From: Alphaproteobacteria bacterium
GTDB lineage: Bacteria; Pseudomonadota; Alphaproteobacteria; UBA3830
Assembly (NCBI GenBank): GCA_025998775.1
Contig: BNWK01000059.1
Coordinates: 1-7,887 of the forward strand
Length of the DNA: 7,887 nt
Direction: 5' to 3'
The position numbers and the translations under genes were made by a program. Numbering within the stretch: position 1 is the stretch's first letter; the number at the start of each line of letters is the position of its first letter. The notes beneath the pieces are model-generated. The model worked only from the letters and a program-made list of their open reading frames with translations. It did not search any database and was not told the origin of the DNA. This document shows positions 1-7,400 of the stretch, piece after piece.

Positions 1-123
1 ATTTATTATGGACACAGCAATAGAATCGCCGCCCTCGCCATCCAACGACAGCAGCTGCTTAAATGAGCAGTTATATAAAGGAGAGGCATATTCAATTTTT
101 TTTTCAGTATCCACACCAATCAC
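1..123 (-). CDS. Possible partial gene running off the left edge, function unknown
   Basis: From a GTG at 123 the minus strand is open to position 1 (41 codons), and the frame continues out of the window. The peptide has mixed composition and contains KKIEYASPLYNC and LLSLDGEGGDSIAV, which look like ordinary protein. I do not recognise a family. In the same frame, after a TTG at 186, lies a hydrophobic 16-residue stretch (LNLLLLKIFAIGLVWL) ending in a TGA at 136-138. The whole may therefore be a signal-anchored protein broken by a nonsense codon, with the GTG as a false or secondary start. The opposite strand is also open (8-196) but gives a less protein-like product. Confidence 0.3.
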   Translation of the reverse strand, partial: MIGVDTEKKIEYASPLYNCSFKQLLSLDGEGGDSIAVSIIN

Positions 124-205
124 CGATTCACCAATTCAAAGCCACACCAGACCTATTGCGAAAATCTTCAGGAGCAAGAGATTCAATTCACAATAGGTCT
201 ATCAT

Positions 206-559
206 TTATATGATTATAGCACAATCAGAGCCAGAATGACAAGAATTTTGATGATTTTTTGTGGATGGACTTTTGGATAGACTTTTGGATGGACTTTTGG
301 ATGGACTTTTGGATGGACTTTTGGATGGACTTTTGGATGGACTTTTGGATGGACTTTTGGATGGACTTTTGGATGGACTTTTGGATGGACTTTTGGATGG
401 ATATCGAGCGATATTTTTTGAATAACACAAATCAACTTTCATTTTGCCAGCCATTTCCGATATTCTCCAGTTCGTTATGAGGGGCACTTGAAGAGAGCGA
501 CCGTCCAAAAGGTTAACTGACAAACAATGGCCACTGAAATGCTTAGATAAAATCGTCAA
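206..559 (-). CDS. Short DUF2442-like protein with a KSPS-repeat C-terminus, possibly degenerate
   Basis: The frame encodes 117 residues from a TTG. Residues 12-27 read CLSVNLLDGRSLQVPL, matching the DUF2442 hallmark L-x-V-x-L-x-DGR-x-[IL]-x-VPL. The following residues (RIS..., then I-A-R-Y-P near 50-54) fit that family's R-L-x-x-A...I-H-W-P segment. The usual acidic DEDIS-type end is absent; instead residues 55-99 are KSPS repeats from the minisatellite, then an 18-residue tail. DUF2442 proteins are small bacterial proteins of unknown molecular function, often linked with DUF4160 toxin-antitoxin-like pairs; no DUF4160 is visible here. No Shine-Dalgarno precedes the TTG, which directly follows a T8 run. 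The family match is from memory of the motif and not a search, and the gene may be broken. Confidence 0.4.
   Translation of the reverse strand: MTILSKHFSGHCLSVNLLDGRSLQVPLITNWRISEMAGKMKVDLCYSKNIARYPSKSPSKSPSKSPSKSPSKSPSKSPSKSPSKSPSKSPSKSLSKSPSTKNHQNSCHSGSDCAIII
263..400. repeat. 12-bp minisatellite, 11.5 copies
   Basis: The unit GGATGGACTTTT occurs 11 times in perfect register from 263 to 394, followed by a half unit to 400. Only one base differs in the whole array (G to A at 279). Because the period is a multiple of three and the unit contains no stop on either strand, all six frames are open: KSPS, QKSI and PKVH on the minus strand, WMDF, GWTF and DGLL on the plus strand. Such near-perfect homogeneity implies recent expansion or ongoing homogenisation. 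Confidence 0.98.
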
Positions 560-633
560 AAAAAACGGAGAATAAGTTCGTAATGAGGGGCTCTTCCTCC
601 GCCATTTTTGGTATCAAAATGCGAAATATTAAT

Positions 634-720
634 TTTTAACTAAAGGCAATGGCATCGCTACGGTCGCTGTCGTAGAGGCTCTTGCGGCCTTGGATGTGTT
701 TTAAATTAAGACAAAATTAT
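634..720. repeat. Dispersed ~88-bp element, copy A
   Basis: It aligns end to end with copy B at 1012-1100, sharing on the plus strand the blocks CAAT preceded by AAAGG, GCGGC followed by TTG, ATGTGT and TTAAAT, and the TTAT end. Its centre forms a hairpin: CTACG at 658-662 pairs with CGTAG at 671-675 around an 8-nt loop. The element does not fall in a credible gene. Confidence 0.6.
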
Positions 721-955
721 ACACACCTAGACCATTCAACGATTTTTTCCAAAAAATTCTCTCTCCATTCTCCAAAATCGCGCACCTGGAGAATTTAGAA
801 GTTCGCGCCGCAATTCCTTGAAAATACGAGATATTTTTGAGACAAATACGCTGTAGACAAAACAGGTTTAGAGAGTGGAGATGGTAGGCGAATGGGATGA
901 GAATGATAGATCAAAATTTGGCAGTAGAGCGCGACGTTCGCATTGTGTAAGTCAT
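701..955 (-). pseudogene. Possible gene remnant with Shine-Dalgarno, ATG and early in-frame TGA
   Basis: On the minus strand AAGGAG lies 9 nt before an ATG at 955. The frame encodes 14 residues, meets TGA at 911-913, and then stays open in the same frame for 69 more codons to a TAA at 701-703. The later part (for example SRCAILENGERIFWKKSLNG) has mixed composition. This is what a small gene inactivated by one nonsense mutation would look like. The strong Shine-Dalgarno is the best argument; the open stretch is short enough to be chance. No family is recognised. Confidence 0.25.
767..794. other. Hairpin with perfect 8-bp stem
   Basis: ATTCTCCA (767-774) and TGGAGAAT (787-794) are exact reverse complements around a 12-nt loop containing CGCG. 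Neither side is followed by a clean T run, so it is not a convincing intrinsic terminator. It lies between the two 88-bp elements and inside the possible gene remnant 701-955. Confidence 0.5.
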
Positions 956-1011
956 GTGGCGATTCTCCTTGAGAGTTACCAGGTTGTCTATATAACTAGA
1001 GAATTTTTACG

Positions 1012-1100
1012 TTTTAATCAAAGGCAATATATTCCTCAAGTCCCCTGTCCCTGAGGCATTTTGCGGCGTTGAATGTGTCTTAAATCAATGAAAAAGTTAT
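1012..1100. repeat. Dispersed ~88-bp element, copy B
   Basis: This copy has the same order of conserved blocks as copy A at 634-720, with a few small indels. Its central segment differs in sequence from copy A but also forms a hairpin at the same place: CCTCA at 1034-1038 pairs with TGAGG at 1052-1056. Conserved flanks with a changed but still paired centre are typical of structured repeat elements, though two copies are too few to prove it. Confidence 0.6.
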
Positions 1101-1273
1101 CGCATGTCCTGCAAAGACCTCTCCAAATGAACTGAAGAATCGTCTACAATTTGCTCTGTAAGCCCAATGAGATATTTTTCGCAATTGGATTCGTCAGATC
1201 CGTTGCTCTGATTCTCATGTACAAGAAGTACACCGCGGTTCTGCGCGGCGTTATTCCTAGCTCTATGACACAA
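1097..1273 (-). CDS. Possible small hypothetical protein or gene fragment (58 aa)
   Basis: The minus strand is open from 1312 to a TAA at 1097-1099; the only usual start is a TTG at 1273 without a Shine-Dalgarno. The product has balanced composition (for example RGVLLVHENQSNGSDESNC, then EKYLIGLTEQIVDD) and lies 150 bp downstream of the giant gene on the same strand. It could be the decayed end of a longer gene. The opposite strand is also open over 1136-1318 and would give a more hydrophobic peptide, so strand assignment rests on composition alone. No family is recognised. Confidence 0.2.
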   Translation of the reverse strand: MCHRARNNAAQNRGVLLVHENQSNGSDESNCEKYLIGLTEQIVDDSSVHLERSLQDMR

Positions 1274-1298
1274 ATGTTTTGCAAAAAATATCTTATTG
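1165..1298. repeat. Inverted repeat with two nested hairpins
   Basis: The 20-bp arms 1165-1184 and 1279-1298 are reverse complements at 18 of 20 positions. Between them sit two back-to-back small hairpins, TGTAC/GTACA (1218-1232) and CCGCG/CGCGG (1233-1248). No target-site duplication is visible outside the arms. The arrangement could be a structured transcript downstream of the giant gene or a small mobile-element relic. Confidence 0.5.
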
Positions 1299-1422
1299 TG
1301 AGTCTCTCTTATTCATGAAGCGATTTTAGTATGGCAAAACTAAAAGCCCATTCGAAATTCAGTAAGAACTGTTATCTAAAAGGGCTATAATGTATAACGA
1401 TCCTTAAAAAGGAGAGCGTAAG

Positions 1423-4400
1423 CTATTTTGCATTTCCCTCGAGTTTTTTAAGTTCTTCATTAAAATCAGTCAATTTATTTTCATCATATTTATTTTCATC
1501 ATATTCGTTTTCATCATATTCGTTTTCATCGTATTCGTTTTCGTCTTTGTTGGCGCTCTCCAATAGGAGTTTCATCTTATTGCTTATGTCTGAATTGTCA
1601 AATTTTACAATTTTTAGTAATTGCTCTGCGCATTCGCAAAGATAATCTGGATCAGATAGTATTATAGGCTTTATCAAGCATAGAGCGCACTCTATATCGA
1701 TTTCTTTCTTCGGAGCTTTACTCAAGTTATCCAATATTTTTAGACATATATCTCTAGCCATATGTTTTTTGGCGTCACCTATTAGCCCCTCGATTGTGTT
1801 TTTGTTTGTTAAGTCAGCATTCATCCTTTCTAATACATCTTTGATATATTTTTCGTCCACATATTTCAGCAGAGACTTAGCACACTCAAGGCTGATTCTT
1901 TCTCTAGGAGCTAAGTTATCTATCACGGCTTTACATAGGTCTCCAGCTCTATTTTCATCATATGTAGCAGCGGCAATAGCCAGACTCTCGATTGTGGCAG
2001 CGGAAGTTTGGCTGCCAGCTATCTCTTTGCTTGAAAAATCTACCTTAATATCCGTCGCTTTAAGTATAGCCCCAAAATTTTGCCAGTGAGCATATTTCAG
2101 CAGAGACTTAGCACACTCAAGGCTGATTTTTTTTCTTGGATCTAAGTTATCCATCACAGCTTTACATAGGTCTCCAGCTCTATTTTCATCATATGTAGCA
2201 GCGGCTTTCGCCAGACTCTCGATTGTGGCTGCAGCAGTTTGGCTGTCTGCTATCTCTTTGCTTGAAAAATCTACCTTAATATCCGTCACTTTAAGTATAA
2301 CCCCAAATTTTTGCCAGCCGGCATATTTCAGCAAAGATTCAGTACACTCGAAGCTGAATTTTTTCTCTGGGGCTAAGTTACCTAACGCAGCATCACATAA
2401 AAATCGAGCTCCTCCTATGTTTTTTCCATTTGGGTTGACGATGGCAACTAGGTCGTCAATTGTTTCTTTGTCGCTCAATAAGCCATTATTTGCTACTTCG
2501 AGTATACTCGCGATCGAATTTCCTTGACTTATAGCTTGTTTCAACAAATATTCTACGCACTCTCTGCCGATTGTAAGCCTCTGGTGTTTTAACGCAGCCG
2601 GTATAGCTCCTAGTATATCTTTAGCCTTATCTTCGCCAACAGCTGTAACAAGACTCTCAATATTCTTTTGTTCTGTTAAATTTATCTGTGTCACTTTAAG
2701 TATATCCACAAAATTTTGCCTGTAAGCGTGTCTCAATAGAGACTTAGCACACTCAATGCTTATTCTTTCTCTCGGATCTAAGTTATCTATCACGGCTTTA
2801 CATAGGTCTCCAGCTCTATATTTATAATATGTAGCAGCGGCTTTCGCCAGATTCTCGATTGTAGCAGCGGCGTTTTGGCTGCATTCCATCTCTTTGCTTG
2901 TAAAATCTACCTTAATATCCGTCGCTTTAAGTATAGCTCCAAAATTTTGCCCGTGAGCGTATTTCAGCAAAGACTCAGCACACTCCAAGCTGAATTTCTT
3001 CTCTGGATCCAGGTTACCTAACGCAGCCTCACATAGAAGTTGAGCTCCAACCATATTTTCCCCATTTGGGCTGATGACGGCAACTAGCCATTCAATTGTT
3101 TCTTTATCACTCAACAAACCATTATTTGCTACTTCGAGTATACGCTCGATCGAATTTCCTTGACTTACAGCTTGTTTCAACAGATACTCTGTGCACTCTC
3201 TGCCGATTGTAAGCCTCTGGTGTTTTAACGCAGCCGGTATAGCTCCTAGTATATCTTTAGCCTTATCTTCTCCAACAGCTGTAACAAGACTCTCAATATT
3301 CTTGTGTTCTGTTAAGTTTATCTGTGTCGCCCCCAGTATATCTTCGAAACGCCATTTATCATTCGTATTTTGTAGCATGTACTCAGTGCAATCCTGTTCA
3401 ATTTTCAGTTTCCGATGTTTTAACGCAGCTGGTATAGCTTCAAGTATATGTGCAGCCTTCCAATTGTTATCGAATGTCTTAACAAAATTCTCAATCATAC
3501 CTTTGTTTGTCAACAATTTTGTATCTGCTACTTTAAGTATCTCTTTGAAGTTAGAATCTCCTTGCAGCAGGTACTTAACGCAGTCTTCACCGATCGTTAG
3601 CTTCTGATGTTCTAGCGCAAATACTATAGCTTCACGCATACGGTCAGTTTTCCACCAATCGCCATCGAATGTCTTAACAAGATTCTCAATCATACCTTTG
3701 TTTGTTAACAATTCTGCATTTGCTACTTTAAGTATCGCTTTGAAGTTAGAATCTCCTTGCAGCAGGTACTTAACGCAGTCTTCACCGATCGTTAGCTTCT
3801 GATGTTCTAGCGCATATGGCACATCATTACGTAGATCTTTAGCCTTATCGTCGCCAACGGCTTTAATCAGACTCTCAATCATATCTTTATTTGCCAACAG
3901 GTCAGCTTTCGCCACTCTAAGTATGGATCGAAATTCCTCTTTAGGTGCATTTTGTAGCAGATACTTAACACAGTTTTCATCGATTATCAGTTTCCGGTGT
4001 TCTAGCGCATATGGTACAGCTTTACGTAGTTCTTCAGCATTACTTTCGCCAACGATCCTGATTAAACTCTCAATATCAGGTTGTGTACTTAAGTTTATAA
4101 CGGACACACCAAGTAAATTACTGAAATGCCAACGAGTCATATATCTTAGCAGATATTTTGTGCTCTCTTCATTGATTGTTTTCTTCGGGTCTTCTCTTAG
4201 CTTATTTAACGCAGTCTCGCATAGATTTGTAGCTTTATAAGCTTCATGTTCGTTGTCGTATGCCTTAACCATGCTCTCAATCATCTCTTTGCTTGTTAAA
4301 GTTACATCCGTTACTCTAAGTATATCTTCGTATCTATTTTTAGGTACATGTTGTAGCAGATACGCAGCACGCTCTTCATCGATTTTTCTATCTGTATTTT

Positions 4401-7400
4401 TTCTTAAGGAATCTAACGCAGCTACGCACAGATCCTTAGCTCTGCCTTCGTTATGTTTAGCAGCGGCTGCTGCTAAACTCTCGATCGTTCCTTTTGTTCT
4501 TAAGTCTATATCTGCACCTGCCATTTCAAGTATAGCCTCGAAATTTTTATAGTGAGCAAGCTCTAGGAATTTCATTAACTGTATTTTATCGATCTTCAAT
4601 TCAGCCCCAAGTTTTTCTTCCTTTATTTTTTTTGCAAAAGAAACGACAGCATCGCATGTTTCTCCATTCGTGATGGTAGATATTTTGCTTGAGATATAGC
4701 CAATCAGATTTTCAATATCGGCTTTTTCGACCCTGTGTAGGGAAATTAAGTATATCATACGATTGATATTGGCTGCGTTAAAATCGATGTATTTTTCAAG
4801 TTTCTCGAAATCTTTTATGGTAATAAATGTACAATTGATATGCAATACCTTAAGTGCCGCGTTGGCAATTTCTTTCTGTTGTGCACTTGCTGCTCTTTCG
4901 TTTTCTTCTTGTCGAGCCTTTGCTTTTTCGCCGTTAGTCTTCTCAGCTGTAAGCGCAACAGTGTTTTTCTCATCTTGGTCCGCATTTTTCGGGATGTCAC
5001 TTCCCTCCGATGCAGCTTCTCCAGCGAGAGTCACATTTGTTGCCGTTGCAACAGCATCTTTTGAGCTCACTCCACCGCGCACTTTTGGTTTATCGTGTGC
5101 AGCCATCATGAGCTCCTCACTGATTTCACGTTGTGCCTCTATGCGGGACGTCTCTATATCATTCTGGATGCTAGCTATGGCTTCTACGGCGGCTTCTAAA
5201 ACAAGCTCTTCTTTTGTGTCACATAGCACAGCATAAGCGTCATTTACGTATTCATCCGCTTTATCAACCTCGCCAATCTTGCGTTTTTTCAATGTCTTTA
5301 ATTTCTCAATCGCTTCAAGTTTGTCGATAATTCTTTTTTGTTTATATACATTCTCTAGAAAATATCTGAGCTCCGAATTAGGAAGATCACCTATTTGGTC
5401 ACTGTAAGCTTCTATTATACTGCGAAAAATACCATCTTTGCAAACGACGTTGCCGCTCTTTTGTTCGAAAATTTTTTCATAAGTTATCGATCTAAATGAA
5501 TTTAGGTCATAGTCTTCTCCACATTTTAATCGCCCAAAATGCTCCAATAGCATATGGGTAAAGAATGGCGACGCCACTGTGTGTTCTCTGTCGCTTTTGT
5601 TTGATGCGCAGTAATTGTATAACAGTCCTATCCATTTATTAACCATGAAAAGTTCTCCCATGGAAAGCTTTTCTGGTTTATCTCCCTCAGTCATATAAAC
5701 TTGAGCATGGCCATCGTTATGCATAATATCTAATGTGTTGTTTTTTCTGTCCCTCTCATTTTCCATAGCTAATGAAGGATATATTTTTATAGTGCAAAAT
5801 AAATCTCCTTTTTGGATACAACTACCTTTTTCTGTATCTACTTTCGCTTCTAAAATAACATCATCTCTTATGCCCATTATTTTATTTAAGATGCTCACAA
5901 TATTTTGCTCAACATCTTGAAGCTTGACATTTGACACATCCCCCAAAATCTGGCCATCATTTATAGATTTAATAATTTCAGCAGCCTCTTTTTTCTTTCC
6001 TTCTTCAGTTGCCGTATACCCTTCTATCAATCTACAAAAAGCTCTTATGAAATTTACCCAGCCTGGCTGCAATTCGCAACTAGCCATCTCATTGACATAC
6101 GAAACTTTATTCGATCCACTATTCAATCCACTCACAGTTTCAGCCCATTTTATTCTTATCGATGATCGACCGCTATTTGCATAATCCGATGGCCTATGTT
6201 TCGGCAAAGTATTAAAAAAAGCATCAAGATGTGATCCTGGTGGTATTCTGTTCTCAGCGATGGACAATTTTCCTTTAGTATCTCTCTTACATAATATTGT
6301 TGTACAAAACTGTCTTAGCGCTGTCTCAACGCAATCAGCAAAAGTGCCTCTTGTTGTTGTTATGTCTGCATTGGTGATTATGTTGTCCGATGAACGTAAT
6401 GGCATATATTGTCTGTAATTTACTTTACCGGTTTTCAGCGTCATTGGACTTTGTGATGCGTTTTCAGGAGAGGAAGTCATATCAGTAGACGCAGTTACGC
6501 TTTCTGGTGTCATCAGAGGTTGTGATGCTATAGTAGTCAAATCAGTAGACTCGTTTGCACCATTGCTATCAAATGCATCGCTGATATTCTTTCTAGCGGT
6601 TGGTAGTGCTTTATTTAGTAACTCAATATCTCTTGGATCATTTAATGCACTCCAGGCGTATGCACTTATCAGGTAATTCACATACAAACATGGATAAGGA
6701 TGCGAGGAATCATAATAATAGCTGTTTTTTGCTCTTTCACTATACACAGATTCTACTATACATTTCATGATTGCATTAAGTTTTCTCGTTTGATGATTTC
6801 GCCTTCTTTGTTCGTCTTCATTTTTTTTCTTTTCCAAAAGAAGCGTTTCCTCCTTCTTCTTTCGCTCTTCATCAGTCAATTTTTCATCTTTTTTCTTTTG
6901 CGCTTCCTCATCTTGCCTTTTCTTATTCCGCTCTGCCTGTAACTCCTTCTTCCGCGCTTCTATTTCTTCAGCAGTCATTTTAGCCGATGATTCTTTCTGC
7001 TTGTCCTTCTTTTTTTCTTTCTGTCGCTCCTCAGGAAAAAGCTGTGGAGCTAGCATTTCTATTTCTACACCACCTCTGTTGAGGAATTTTATTGCCTTAA
7101 GGGGGTTGCTCCTAAAATATTCGTTAGAGTGTTTGTCGTAAAACTCTTGATGTTTCAATCTTTGTTTTCCAGTGATTCCGTCTGTTGTTATCCCAATCTC
7201 TTTACTATTGTTATCTATACAATACTCACTGAACTTGTTTTCTTTCCCACTCATATTTTTTTTATACAGACGCATGGCTTTATCGACTAATCTTTTCAAC
7301 TTTTCTGCGTATATCTCTCCATTCTCATTTTTGAAAGTCACTTCTTCTCTTACAAAATCGGCCACCGCAAACATTGTGGCTATAAATTCTATTGTTTTGT

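Larger units (their letters stand above)
560..1422. other. Spacer downstream of the giant gene without a confident gene
   Basis: About 860 bp separate the DUF2442-like frame from the stop of the giant gene. Apart from the two 88-bp elements, the hairpin, the inverted repeat and the two doubtful open stretches listed separately, nothing recognisable is present. There is no clear intrinsic terminator immediately after the giant gene: TCCTT/AAGGA at 1401-1413 forms only a 5-bp stem with no T tract on the minus strand. A 22-bp direct repeat (469-490 and 575-596, 19 of 22 identical) links the spacer to the DUF2442-like frame. Confidence 0.6.
1558..4593 (-). repeat. Array of ~14 helical repeat units (64-77 aa) inside the giant gene
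   Basis: Fourteen consecutive units start at residues 1088, 1158, 1227, 1291, 1356, 1421, 1485, 1550, 1621, 1698, 1762, 1833, 1910 and 1987, followed by a shortened unit from 2052 to 2099. A typical unit reads I-x-x-[ED]-C-x-x-[YS]-[LM]-L, then F-x-x-I-L-[KR]-[VA], then I-E-[SN]-[LF]-[VA], then [AD]-L-x-x-A-[VI]-x-x-[AN]-L. This fits three or four amphipathic helices per unit and an alpha-solenoid. Units 4-15 all carry Cys in the first helix; units 1-3 lack it. Three length classes are visible: ~65, 71 and 77 residues. The period is too long for ankyrin or TPR and does not show a HEAT pattern. Confidence 0.9.

Noticed and set aside
8..196. Plus-strand open frame of 62 codons beginning MDTAIESPP
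   Set aside because: It has no Shine-Dalgarno, ends in low-information sequence and overlaps a more protein-like minus-strand frame. It could be the end of a gene from the left, but nothing supports that.
259..480. Plus-strand frame encoding WMDF repeats, and minus-strand HPKV and IQKS frames
   Set aside because: These are open only because the 12-bp unit has no stop in any frame. Unlike the DUF2442-like frame, they have no non-repeat part resembling a protein family.
558..601. Intrinsic terminator on the minus strand (CGGAG/CTCCG followed by T8)
   Set aside because: The 5-bp stem encloses a 26-nt loop, which is too weak for a typical terminator, and the T tract is equally explained as part of the frame upstream of the DUF2442-like start.
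1097..1273. Homology of the small frame to the giant protein's repeats (NCEKYL versus NCVKYL)
   Set aside because: The similarity covers only about six residues with no supporting similarity in the DNA around it, so chance is likely.
136..1315. TGA read as Trp (recoding), because several spacer frames continue past an in-frame TGA
   Set aside because: All 14 Trp codons in the giant gene are TGG and none is TGA. Nonsense mutations in decaying genes or chance are simpler explanations.
1136..1318. Plus-strand open stretch with a hydrophobic segment (IFFAIGFVRSVALILM)
   Set aside because: It lacks an ATG with a Shine-Dalgarno, overlaps the inverted repeat and is opposite an open minus-strand stretch of better composition.
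1558..4593. Ankyrin or TPR repeats
   Set aside because: The period is 64-77 residues. The ankyrin G-x-TPLH-type motif and the TPR W/G/Y/A/P pattern are both absent.
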